From Actinomycetales bacterium Actino_02 (GTDB taxonomy: Bacteria; Actinomycetota; Actinomycetes; Propionibacteriales; Propionibacteriaceae): 64,000 bases of DNA. The notes beneath the pieces were generated by a model. It made no database searches and was not told the DNA's origin. It worked only from the letters and a program-made list of their open reading frames with translations. Within the stretch, counting starts at the first letter, position 1, and each line of letters starts with the position of its first letter. Positions 36,894-46,850 of this stretch are shown here, piece after piece. Made by a program: the position numbers and the translations under genes. The stretch covers positions 62,001 to 126,000 of the forward strand of contig LUYM01000023.1 in the NCBI GenBank assembly GCA_001603275.1, in the 5' to 3' direction.

Positions 36894-37912
36894 TGGTCGC
36901 GGTCACCGGCTTGGGTTCGCTGCCGGGAACCGATTTCGGAGCTGCAGTCCGCCTCGTCGCGGACAAGTTCGGCGACTTCGCACATCTGCCCGAGCTTCCC
37001 GCCCGCGGGCCGTGGGCGGCTTTCACCGGGCGCGGGCTCGGTCTCCCGTCCGGGCTCCCCGCACAGTTGGCGGCAGGGGAGTGGCAGCTGTCGGACACCC
37101 CGGGCATCGATCAGCGCCGGGCCCGGGCCACCTGGCGCGATGACCTGGAGCAGCTCGAAGAGCAGCTGGCCGGCTATCACGGACGGTTCAAGGTGGCGGT
37201 GGCCGGCCCATGGAGTCTGGCTGCGACCACCGGCGTCGTCAATGCCGGACGAGTGTTGGCCGACCGCGGTGCCCGCCGGGATCTGGCCCAGTCGTTGGCC
37301 GCCAGCGCCTCCGAATTGGTGGCGGACTTGGCCCGGCGGCTACCGGGCGCACAGCTGGTCGTGCAACTGGACGAGCCGGCACTACCCGCAGTGGCCGCCG
37401 GGGCGGTGCCCACGCCGGGCGGCTTCTTCCGCCACCGCAGCATCGATCTGCCTGAGCTTGCCGAGGGAATCCAGACGGTGGTCGCCGCTGTGCGTGAGGT
37501 CGGACGGGTCGAGGGGGTTGTGCTGCACAGCTGCGCGCCGTGGTCGGGGCCCGGTGCGGGATGGCCGCTGAAGACGCTGCTCGGTGCTGGCGGCGACACC
37601 GCGGATGTCGGGTTTTCCTTCGATCTCACGCAGCTGGCGACAGCCGACTTCGACGCCGTCGCCGAACTGGCACAGTCCGGGGCGGCGATCTACCTGGGGG
37701 TGCTGCCGACCACCACCCCGGCCGTCGTGCGCAGCGACGAGTTGCGTCGCCGCGCGCTGCGGGCGTTGGACCAGCTCGGCGGGATCGGCTCCGAGCAGCT
37801 GGTGATCACCCCGGCGTGCGGGTTGGCCGGATGGCCGGCGCCGATGGTGTCGGAGGCTCTCACCGAACTGGTGTCCGCCGGCCGGCAGCTGACCGAGGAA
37901 CTGGCCGACTGA
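36893..37912 (+). CDS. MetE C-terminal-like protein (B12-independent methionine synthase family)
   Basis: 339 residues, matching only the C-terminal catalytic half of MetE. Zinc-ligand candidates are retained: H212-x-C214 (VVLHSCAPW) and C309 (ITPACGLAGWP), with QLDEPAL at 158-164. It lacks the N-terminal folate-binding half, so it may be an archaeal-like core methyltransferase using another methyl donor, or have another role. M. tuberculosis has a homologous gene (Rv3015c) in the same position before ligA, as recalled. The start shares a base with the mnmA stop. Confidence 0.82.
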   Translation: MVAVTGLGSLPGTDFGAAVRLVADKFGDFAHLPELPARGPWAAFTGRGLGLPSGLPAQLAAGEWQLSDTPGIDQRRARATWRDDLEQLEEQLAGYHGRFKVAVAGPWSLAATTGVVNAGRVLADRGARRDLAQSLAASASELVADLARRLPGAQLVVQLDEPALPAVAAGAVPTPGGFFRHRSIDLPELAEGIQTVVAAVREVGRVEGVVLHSCAPWSGPGAGWPLKTLLGAGGDTADVGFSFDLTQLATADFDAVAELAQSGAAIYLGVLPTTTPAVVRSDELRRRALRALDQLGGIGSEQLVITPACGLAGWPAPMVSEALTELVSAGRQLTEELAD

Positions 37913-37937
37913 GCTGGGCGGTGTCGGCACCGGGCGC

Positions 37938-40010
<2,073 letters not shown>

Positions 40011-40019
40011 GCTGTTGAC

Positions 40020-40226
40020 GTGCCCGAAGGCCTGAACTCCGACCTGAACCTCAACCCCGGCGCGCCACCGCGAGTGATGCCGCAGATCGGCGAGTGGGGT
40101 CCGCTGGACGTGCCCGGAACTCGGGCCAAGCGCCGCTGGCGCTGGTACGCGATCGGCGCCTTCGTGGTGGTGCTGGGTGTGGTGGTCGGGTACGGCTACT
40201 GGATCTACACGCTGGTTCGTGGCTAG
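40020..40226 (+). CDS. Small single-pass membrane protein
   Basis: 68 residues. Hydrophilic N-terminus (1-39) with several Asn/Pro residues, a basic stretch RAKRRWRW and one membrane span (about 43-64), giving a cytoplasmic N-terminus by the positive-inside rule. No family recognised. The GTG start has no Shine-Dalgarno sequence but a -10-like hexamer 6 nt upstream. Ends tail-to-tail with the ACT gene, sharing CTAG. Confidence 0.6.
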   Translation: MPEGLNSDLNLNPGAPPRVMPQIGEWGPLDVPGTRAKRRWRWYAIGAFVVVLGVVVGYGYWIYTLVRG

Positions 40227-40861
40227 TGAGCCAGTGCGGCCAGATGCCGTAGCCGGGCCAGCTCCGACTTCATGAACTCCGGGCCACCGTGGCGGCCCAA
40301 GACGATCGAGTTAGCGCTGCGGAACGGGGCAACGCCGATCAGCGTCTCACCCCAGCCGGGCGTCCAGCCTTCGGGGAGTTCACGGTCGTACACGGCATCC
40401 AGAGCACCGAGAGCGGCGACTGCGTTCTCGTCCAGGTCGGGTGCCAGATCGGTGGCTGCCACCACGGCTCCGGTGTGCCGGTCGATCAGCAGCGCCCACG
40501 TCACGCGGAACACCGCCGGTGCCTCCGTGGTCAAGATGACCTCGGCGTGTTCGGGGTCTTCGGTCATGGCGTCCAGCACGTCCACGTCGGCTTGGAGGCC
40601 CCAGGCTTCCGGATAGTGGGACACCCAGATCACTTCAACGCCGGGCACAGAGGCGCAAGCGCTGACCAGGGAGTCGGGCCGCGAACCTGCCGGGAGCTCC
40701 ACCATGAAGTCGTCCACGGCGTAGCCATCGCCCTTTTCGACGATCTCGACAGCGTTGATGTCGGCGGCGACGACACCCATGGCTGTCGCTACGGCACCAA
40801 GGGAGCCGGGACGATCTGGCAGGAGCACGCGTACGAGGAACACTCCGACAGTCTGCCTCAT
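40223..40861 (-). CDS. ACT-domain amino-acid-binding protein
   Basis: 212 residues. An N-terminal ACT domain (VGVFLVRVLLPDRPGSLGAV, then DINAVEIVEKGDGYAVDDF) is followed by a less conserved domain ending with NSIVLGRHGGPEFMKSELARL. The same gene (Rv3013) sits between ligA and gatC in M. tuberculosis, as recalled. Probably binds an amino acid and acts in regulation; no target is known. ATG 40861 gives the natural ACT start; GTG 40888 is possible. It is divergent from gatC. Confidence 0.8.
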   Translation of the reverse strand: MRQTVGVFLVRVLLPDRPGSLGAVATAMGVVAADINAVEIVEKGDGYAVDDFMVELPAGSRPDSLVSACASVPGVEVIWVSHYPEAWGLQADVDVLDAMTEDPEHAEVILTTEAPAVFRVTWALLIDRHTGAVVAATDLAPDLDENAVAALGALDAVYDRELPEGWTPGWGETLIGVAPFRSANSIVLGRHGGPEFMKSELARLRHLAALAH

Positions 40862-40866
40862 CGGTG

Positions 40867-40897
40867 TTACGAGGGTGTCAAACGGCACCGGTAGAGT
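40867..40897 (+). promoter_or_regulatory. Candidate gatC promoter
   Basis: TTACGA (40867-40872), a 19-bp spacer, TAGAGT (40892-40897). It would give a leader of about 50 nt containing the AGGAG used by gatC. Confidence 0.3.
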
Positions 40898-40955
40898 GAG
40901 ACCTCGTCACCGAGCGGACGGTTTCGCCCCGCTCCATCCCCACAGGAGATGTGTC

Positions 40956-41252
40956 TTGGCCCTGACCCCAGCCGATGTGGCCCGGCTCGCTGAGCTGGCC
41001 AGAATCCGGCTCACCGAAGACGAGTTGTCCGCACTGGCACCGCAGCTGGATGTGATCTTGGACGCCGTCGCCGGTGTGGCCGAAGTGGCCAGTGCCGACG
41101 TGCCGCTCACCTCTCATGCGGTGCCGCTGACCAATGTCTTCCGGCCCGACGTGGTGGGTCCGTCGCTCGCGGCCGAGGCGGTCCTGGCGGCTGCGCCGGC
41201 CGCCGAGGACGGTCGGTTCCGAGTGCCGCGGATCCTGGGGGAGGAACAGTGA
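40956..41252 (+). CDS. gatC: Asp-tRNA(Asn)/Glu-tRNA(Gln) amidotransferase subunit C
   Basis: 98 residues, normal for GatC, which wraps around and stabilises GatA with GatB. Signature [18 protein letters not shown], then the [14 protein letters not shown] helix and [20 protein letters not shown] 40956 is the only start with a well-placed AGGAG (7 nt upstream); the in-frame sequence before it belongs to the ACT promoter region. Its stop overlaps gatA (GTGA). Confidence 0.93.
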   Translation: MALTPADVARLAELARIRLTEDELSALAPQLDVILDAVAGVAEVASADVPLTSHAVPLTNVFRPDVVGPSLAAEAVLAAAPAAEDGRFRVPRILGEEQ

Positions 41253-42769
41253 ACGAGTTGCTGCGGGCCACCGCGTCCGAACTTGCCGGGATGATCGCCG
41301 ACGGCGAGGTGAGCTCCCGTGAGGTCACTCAGACTCATCTCGATCAGATTGCCGCCGTCGACGGCCGGGTGAACGCTTTCCTGCATGTGGCCGCAGATCG
41401 TGCGCTGGCCGCCGCGGATGCCGTCGATGCGCAGCGTGCCGCCGGAGAACAGCTCAGTCCGCTGGCCGGGGTGCCGTTGGCGATGAAGGACATCTTCTGT
41501 GCTCAGGGCATGCCGACCACCTGTGGGTCCCGCATCCTCGAGGGTTGGCTGCCGCCCTACGACGCGACGATCACCTCTCGGCTGGCCCAGGCCGGTGTCG
41601 TCGTGCTGGGCAAGACCAACATGGACGAGTTCGCAATGGGTTCCTCGACCGAGAACTCGGGCTTCTTCGTCACTCACAATCCGTGGGACAACACCAAGAT
41701 TCCCGGCGGCTCTGGCGGTGGCTCGGCTGCGGCGCTGGCCTCCTTCGAGGCTCCGCTGGCGCTGGGCACCGACACCGGTGGCTCGATCCGTCAGCCCGCC
41801 GCGGTCACCGGGACGGTCGGAGTCAAGCCGACCTATGGCGGCACCTCCCGCTACGGGGTGGTGGCGATGGCGTCCTCGCTGGACACCCCCGGCCCCTGTG
41901 CGCGGACGGTGCTGGATGCGGCCTTGCTGCACCAGGTGATCGGTGGCTGGGACCCGATGGACTCGACCTCGATCAACGCTCCGCTACCTGACGTCGTCGG
42001 CGCGGCCCGCAGCGGGGACATCGCCGGCATGCGAATCGGCGTGGTCACCGAACTCGGCGGCGAGGGCTATGCCCCCGGAGTCGAGCAGCGATTCGCCGAG
42101 GCGCTGGAGGCACTGCAGCGCCGTGGGGCGGAAATCGTCGAGGTGTCCTGCCCGAGTTTCGACTACGCCTTGGCCGCCTACTACCTGATCATGCCGAGCG
42201 AGGTCAGCTCCAACCTGGCCCGCTTCGACGCCATGCGCTACGGCTTGCGGGTCGGCGACGACGGCAACACCAGCGCCGAGGAAGTGATGAATCTGACTCG
42301 CGGAGCCGGTTTCGGTGCCGAGGCCAAGCGACGGATCATCATCGGCACCTACGCGTTGTCGGCCGGCTATTACGACGCCTACTACGGCTCGGCACAGAAG
42401 GTGCGCACGCTGATCAAGCGCGACTTCGACGCCGCCTTCACCACGGCGGACGTCCTGGTCTCACCGACCACGCCGACCACCGCGTTCACCATTGGCGAGC
42501 GGGTGGACGATCCGCTGGCCATGTACAAGGCCGATCTGTGCACGATCCCGTCCAATCTGGCCGGGAACTGCGCGATCTCGGTGCCGTGCGGCCTGGCCGA
42601 CGGGCTGCCGGTGGGATTCCAGGTGATGGCTCCGGCGCTGGCCGACGACAGGCTGTACCGGGTCGGTGCGGCACTGGAGGCCGAACTGGCCGCCGGTTGG
42701 GGCGGTTCGCTGCTCGACCAGCTGCTTGCCTCACCGGCAGGGGCTTACCTCGAAGGAGGACTGCGATGA
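41249..42769 (+). CDS. gatA: Asp-tRNA(Asn)/Glu-tRNA(Gln) amidotransferase subunit A
   Basis: 506 residues. Amidase-signature enzyme that releases ammonia from glutamine for the amidation of mischarged tRNA. Catalytic Lys80 (PLAMKDIFC), cis-Ser179 ([11 protein letters not shown]) and Ser155 (PGGSGGGSA) are intact. GGGGGAGGAACA precedes the GTG start. Overlaps both gatC and gatB by 4 bp. Confidence 0.97.
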   Translation: MNELLRATASELAGMIADGEVSSREVTQTHLDQIAAVDGRVNAFLHVAADRALAAADAVDAQRAAGEQLSPLAGVPLAMKDIFCAQGMPTTCGSRILEGWLPPYDATITSRLAQAGVVVLGKTNMDEFAMGSSTENSGFFVTHNPWDNTKIPGGSGGGSAAALASFEAPLALGTDTGGSIRQPAAVTGTVGVKPTYGGTSRYGVVAMASSLDTPGPCARTVLDAALLHQVIGGWDPMDSTSINAPLPDVVGAARSGDIAGMRIGVVTELGGEGYAPGVEQRFAEALEALQRRGAEIVEVSCPSFDYALAAYYLIMPSEVSSNLARFDAMRYGLRVGDDGNTSAEEVMNLTRGAGFGAEAKRRIIIGTYALSAGYYDAYYGSAQKVRTLIKRDFDAAFTTADVLVSPTTPTTAFTIGERVDDPLAMYKADLCTIPSNLAGNCAISVPCGLADGLPVGFQVMAPALADDRLYRVGAALEAELAAGWGGSLLDQLLASPAGAYLEGGLR

Positions 42770-44253
42770 GCGTCGAGCTGTACGACTTCGATCAGGCCAT
42801 GGCCGAGTTCGACCCGGTGCTCGGCTTGGAGGTGCACGTCGAGCTGAACACGGTCTCGAAGATGTTCTGCAGCTGCGCGAACGTGTTCGGCGGCGAGCCG
42901 AACACCCGCACCTGCCCGGTCTGCCTCGGCCTGCCCGGTTCGCTGCCGGTGGTGAATGCCAAGGCCATCGAGTCGGCGATCCGGATCGGCCTGGCCCTCA
43001 ACTGTGAGATCGCGCCGTGGTGCCGCTTTGCCCGGAAGAACTACTTCTACCCGGACATGACCAAGGACTTCCAGACCTCGCAGTACGACGAGCCGATCGC
43101 CTTCAATGGCTGGGTCGAGATCGACGTGGACGGGGAGCCGTTCCGGATCGAGATCGAGCGGGCACATATGGAGGAGGACGCCGGCAAGAGCGTCCATGTC
43201 GGGCTCAGTGGACGGATCGGCGATGCCGATTATTCGCTGCTCGACTACAACCGGGCCGGCACCCCGCTGGTCGAGATCGTCACCAAGCCGATCACCGGCA
43301 CCGGGGCCAAGGCGCCGGCCGTGGCCAAGGCGTACGTGGCCTTCCTGCGCGATCTGATGCTGGCCCTGGGCGTCTCCGACGTCCGGATGGAGCAGGGCTC
43401 GCTGCGATGCGATGCGAACGTTTCGCTGATGCCCAAGGGGGCCACTCAGTTCGGCTTGCGCACCGAGACCAAGAATGTGAACTCGCTGCGCAGCATCGAG
43501 GCGGCTCTGCACTACGAGATCCGGCGTCAGGCGGCGCTGCTGGCCGGCGGCGGCAAGGTGCATCAGGAGACCCGGCACTGGCACGAGGAGGGGCACACCA
43601 CTCCGGGCCGATCCAAGGAGACGGCCGAGGACTACCGCTACTTCCCCGAGCCGGATCTGGTGCCGGTGGCACCGAGTCCGGAGTGGATCGCCGAGCTGCG
43701 GGAAACGCTGCCGGAGCTGCCCGATCGCAAGCGCAAGCGGCTCAAGGCCGAGTGGGGCTTCGCCGATCAGGAGTTCGCTGACATCGTCAACGCCGGCGCT
43801 TTGGATCTGATCGAGGCGACGGTCGCGGCCGGGGCAAGCCCGGCGGCGGGACGCAAGTGGTGGCTGACCGAACTGGCCCGCCGAGCCAACGAGGCCGGCT
43901 GTGAGCTCGCCGAGCTGGCGATCACCCCGGCGCAGGTCGCCGAGTTGCAGGCGCTGGTCGAGGCCGGAACCCTCAACGACAAGCTGGCTCGCCAAGTGAT
44001 CGACGGCGTGCTGGCCGGCGAGGGGAGTCCGTCCGACGTCGTGACCGGCCGCGGCTTGGCAGTGGTGAGCGACGACTCCGCATTGGCGGCGGCCGTCGAG
44101 CGGGCCATCGCGGCCAACCCCGAGGTAGCTGAGCGGATTCGATCCGGCAAGGTGCAGGCCGTGGGCGCGCTGATCGGTGCCGTGATGCAGGAAATGCGCG
44201 GTCAGGCCGACGCTGCGAAGGTCCGCGAACTGGTCCTGGCCACCCTGAGCTGA
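42766..44253 (+). CDS. gatB: Asp-tRNA(Asn)/Glu-tRNA(Gln) amidotransferase subunit B
   Basis: 495 residues. Activates the carboxylate of Glu-tRNA(Gln) or Asp-tRNA(Asn) with ATP and binds the t[19 protein letters not shown] and [19 protein letters not shown] are GatB hallmarks; the C-terminal YqeY-like tail domain (about 350-495) is complete. GAAGGAGG lies before ATG 42766, which overlaps the gatA stop (ATGA). Confidence 0.97.
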   Translation: MSVELYDFDQAMAEFDPVLGLEVHVELNTVSKMFCSCANVFGGEPNTRTCPVCLGLPGSLPVVNAKAIESAIRIGLALNCEIAPWCRFARKNYFYPDMTKDFQTSQYDEPIAFNGWVEIDVDGEPFRIEIERAHMEEDAGKSVHVGLSGRIGDADYSLLDYNRAGTPLVEIVTKPITGTGAKAPAVAKAYVAFLRDLMLALGVSDVRMEQGSLRCDANVSLMPKGATQFGLRTETKNVNSLRSIEAALHYEIRRQAALLAGGGKVHQETRHWHEEGHTTPGRSKETAEDYRYFPEPDLVPVAPSPEWIAELRETLPELPDRKRKRLKAEWGFADQEFADIVNAGALDLIEATVAAGASPAAGRKWWLTELARRANEAGCELAELAITPAQVAELQALVEAGTLNDKLARQVIDGVLAGEGSPSDVVTGRGLAVVSDDSALAAAVERAIAANPEVAERIRSGKVQAVGALIGAVMQEMRGQADAAKVRELVLATLS

Positions 44254-44257
44254 GCCT

Positions 44258-44650
44258 GTGGCGTCTCCGGAGAAGATGGTCGACGCGGAGGTCGACGCGG
44301 CGGACGGCTCACCCTGGTGGTGGCTGGCTGCCGTCGTGGCGGTCTTGGTTCAACTCGGCGCTGTGTACTGGCCAGGGTCGCCCGGTGGCGAGCAGTTCGT
44401 CACCGTGGTCGGCGCTGACAAGGTGATTCACGCGCTCATCTTTGGGGTACCCACCTTCCTTCTGGTGAGGTTGACCCGACGGCGGTGGTTGGTCGGCGCG
44501 ATCTTCGCCGTCCACGCGCCGATCAGCGAGCTCGTCCAGTGGCGCTTCCTGCCCTTTCGGGATGGCGACGTGTGGGACTGTGTGGCCGACCTGGTCGGGA
44601 TCGCTGTGGCATTGCTCATCGAGCGGCGACTGAGTCGGGCCGGGAGCTGA
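44258..44650 (+). CDS. VanZ-like membrane protein
   Basis: 130 residues, four membrane segments. The DKVIHALIFGVPTFLLVRL helix and the downstream SELVQWRFLPFRDGDVWD / ADLVGIAVALL segments match the VanZ-like fold, a polytopic family with no settled biochemical role (one member adds teicoplanin resistance). It starts with GTG 4 nt after gatB and is probably co-transcribed. Confidence 0.75.
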   Translation: MASPEKMVDAEVDAADGSPWWWLAAVVAVLVQLGAVYWPGSPGGEQFVTVVGADKVIHALIFGVPTFLLVRLTRRRWLVGAIFAVHAPISELVQWRFLPFRDGDVWDCVADLVGIAVALLIERRLSRAGS

Positions 44651-44653
44651 TTG

Positions 44654-46396
44654 GTGCCGATTCATGACCTGTCCCCGGCCTTCCCGGGGCGGGCCGCCTG
44701 GGGCACTGCGGCGCGACTGCGCGCATGGCAGGTAGAGGCGCTGACCCGTTATCGCAGCTTGGCGTCCACCGACTTCCTGGCGGTGGCGACGCCGGGGGCC
44801 GGCAAGACCACCTTCGCGCTGCGGGTGGCCACCGAGCTGCTGGAGGCCCGCACCATCGAGCAGGTGATCGTCGTCACTCCCACTGAGCACCTCAAGGTGC
44901 AGTGGGCCGAGGCCGCAGCCAAGGTCGGCCTGCACTTGGATCCCGGCCTCGGTCAACAGCGCCGTGGTCGGTCCCGGCAGTACCAGGGCCAGGCCGTGAC
45001 CTACGCCGGCGTGGCGGCGGCAACGTTCGCCTACGAAGCGCGGACGGCCAACGCGCGCACCTTGGTGATCTTTGACGAGATCCACCACGCCGGTGATGCC
45101 CTCAGCTGGGGGGAGGCGATCGCCCAGGCATTCGCTCTCGCCACCCGACGGCTGTCGCTGACCGGCACCCCATTCCGATCCGACGCCAGCCCGATTCCGT
45201 TCGTCCACTATGCCGAGGACGCCGACGGCACCCGTCGTTCGGTGCCGGACTACACCTACGGCTATGCCGAAGCGCTGCGCGACCATGTGGTGCGTCCAGT
45301 GGTCTTCCTGGCATACGGCGGTCCGATGCGGTGGAAGACCAGAGCCGGGGACGAGCTGGCCGCCAACCTCGGCGAGCCGCTCACCAAGGACCTCACCGCG
45401 CAGGCGTGGCGGACAGCGCTGGATCCGGCCGGCGAGTGGATGCCGGCCGTCCTGCAGGCCGCCGATCGGCGGCTGAGTGAGGTGCGCCGGCAAGTGCCGG
45501 ACGCCGGGGGGCTGGTGATCGCCACCGACCAAAGGCAGGCCCGCGCCTACGCGCGGGCACTGGCGGCGATCACGGGCGAGAAGCCGACCACAGTGCTGTC
45601 CGACGACCCGGGAGCGAGCAAGCGGATTGAGGCCTTCGCCGCGGGCGAGGATCGCTGGATGGTCGCGGTCCGGATGGTCTCTGAAGGGGTGGACGTGCCC
45701 CGATTGGCGGTGGGGGTCTACGCCACCGCCACCTCCACGCCGCTGTTCTTCGCCCAGGCGGTGGGTCGTTTCGTCCGTAGCCGCCGCCGTGGCGAACTCG
45801 CCAGCGTGTTCCTGCCGACGATTCCGATTCTGCTGGCTCACGCCGGAGCTCTCGAGCGACAGCGGGACCATGTGCTGGGTCGCCCGCAGCGCAGAGACGA
45901 CCTATGGGCGGAGGAGGAAGCCCTGCTCGCCGAGGCGAACCGGACTCGGCGGATGCCCGACTTCGAGGGGGAGCAGGAGACGCTCGAGGCGAACGCCGTC
46001 TTCGACCATGTCCTGTTCGACGCTCACGCCTACGGGATTCAGGCTGATCCGACCAGCGTCGATGAGGCCGACTACCTGGGCCTGCCGGGGCTGCTCGAAC
46101 CCGATCAGGTCGCCACCCTGTTGGCCGACCGGCAGCGGCGACAGCTCAACCGAGCTTCCCGTCGGGAGAAGCGAGAGAAGGTGCCGGCCGACGTCAGCCT
46201 GTTCCGCGCCTTGGAAGGGCGGCGCAAGGAACTCAACGGCTTGGTCTCCCAGGTGGCACGGGTGCGGGGAGTGCCGCACAGCCACGTCCACGCCGGGCTG
46301 CGGCGTGAGGCCGGCGGTCCGCCGCTCGCGCAGGCGACGACCGAGCAGGTGGAGGCGCGGATCAAGCTGGCTCGTCAGTGGCTGGCCAGCGCCTAG
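44654..46396 (+). CDS. Superfamily II DEAD/DEAH-box helicase
   Basis: 580 residues. RecA-like domain 1 has Walker A TPGAGKTTF (46-54), DEIHH (141-145) and SLTGTPF (168-174). Domain 2 has MVAVRMVSEGVDVPRLAVGVY (motif V region) and AQAVGRFVRSRR, a variant of motif VI where the usual QRxGRxxR is QAVGRFVR. The last 150 residues are basic and unassigned. Resembles the actinobacterial type III restriction/UvrB-like SF2 helicases of unknown role. GTG 44654 has GGGAG upstream; TTG 44651 is the alternative. Converges with the next gene after 1 bp. Confidence 0.85.
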   Translation: MPIHDLSPAFPGRAAWGTAARLRAWQVEALTRYRSLASTDFLAVATPGAGKTTFALRVATELLEARTIEQVIVVTPTEHLKVQWAEAAAKVGLHLDPGLGQQRRGRSRQYQGQAVTYAGVAAATFAYEARTANARTLVIFDEIHHAGDALSWGEAIAQAFALATRRLSLTGTPFRSDASPIPFVHYAEDADGTRRSVPDYTYGYAEALRDHVVRPVVFLAYGGPMRWKTRAGDELAANLGEPLTKDLTAQAWRTALDPAGEWMPAVLQAADRRLSEVRRQVPDAGGLVIATDQRQARAYARALAAITGEKPTTVLSDDPGASKRIEAFAAGEDRWMVAVRMVSEGVDVPRLAVGVYATATSTPLFFAQAVGRFVRSRRRGELASVFLPTIPILLAHAGALERQRDHVLGRPQRRDDLWAEEEALLAEANRTRRMPDFEGEQETLEANAVFDHVLFDAHAYGIQADPTSVDEADYLGLPGLLEPDQVATLLADRQRRQLNRASRREKREKVPADVSLFRALEGRRKELNGLVSQVARVRGVPHSHVHAGLRREAGGPPLAQATTEQVEARIKLARQWLASA

Positions 46397-46397
46397 C

Positions 46398-46757
46398 TCA
46401 GGAGCCGGTCTGCCAGAGTACGGCGACCATGACGTTGATCACGGCGAGGATGGCCGCCAGATCGACCAGTCGAGGTGCCGGGGTGGCCTTCCTTTGGCGC
46501 GTGTTGGCGATCTCGGCGCAGACGACAGCGGCCAGTGCCACGACCAGCTTCACGCCGATCTTGGCCATGTTGAGGTCTTCGTGAGCGATCTCCAGCAGCC
46601 CGACCAGGACGATGCCGATCAACAGCTGAGCACGTGCTCCCCAGACCAGGGCCGTGGTGCCCCGGGAGGCACCGAGTCGAACCGACAGCCAGCCACCGAG
46701 GATGGTGGCCAGGCCGAGGAAATGCAGGACAACGAAGATTCCGATCACAGGCTCCAT
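46398..46757 (-). CDS. Four-span membrane protein of unknown function
   Basis: 119 residues, nearly all membrane: spans about 4-24, 37-57, 66-84 and 98-116. A histidine (VLHFLG) and the GG motif in span 1 recall CopD/DUF2269-like heme or copper membrane proteins, but the match is weak. TATCGT lies 7 nt before the ATG, and no Shine-Dalgarno sequence is present. A 32-bp palindrome lies 58 bp upstream. Confidence 0.65.
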   Translation of the reverse strand: MEPVIGIFVVLHFLGLATILGGWLSVRLGASRGTTALVWGARAQLLIGIVLVGLLEIAHEDLNMAKIGVKLVVALAAVVCAEIANTRQRKATPAPRLVDLAAILAVINVMVAVLWQTGS

Positions 46758-46764
46758 GCCTGCG

Positions 46765-46770
46765 ACGATA
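46765..46770 (-). promoter_or_regulatory. Candidate leaderless -10 element for the four-span protein
   Basis: TATCGT on the minus strand, 7 nt before ATG 46757. It fits TANNNT; no -35 is clear. Confidence 0.4.
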
Positions 46771-46814
46771 GCCAGTCCCGCCGGTTGACCATAGGGGAAA
46801 CCGGATCCTCTGCG

Positions 46815-46846
46815 CAGCTCTACTGACCGATCGGTCAGTAGAGCTG
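46815..46846. promoter_or_regulatory. Perfect 32-bp palindrome
   Basis: Every base from 46815 to 46846 pairs with its mirror; the core is TACTGACCGATCGGTCAGTA. It begins 4 nt past the stop of the spermidine-synthase-like gene and lies 58 bp upstream of the next start on the same strand. It could be a TetR-type operator or a terminator without a T tract. No repeated copy was noticed in the window. Confidence 0.65.
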
Positions 46847-46850
46847 GCGG

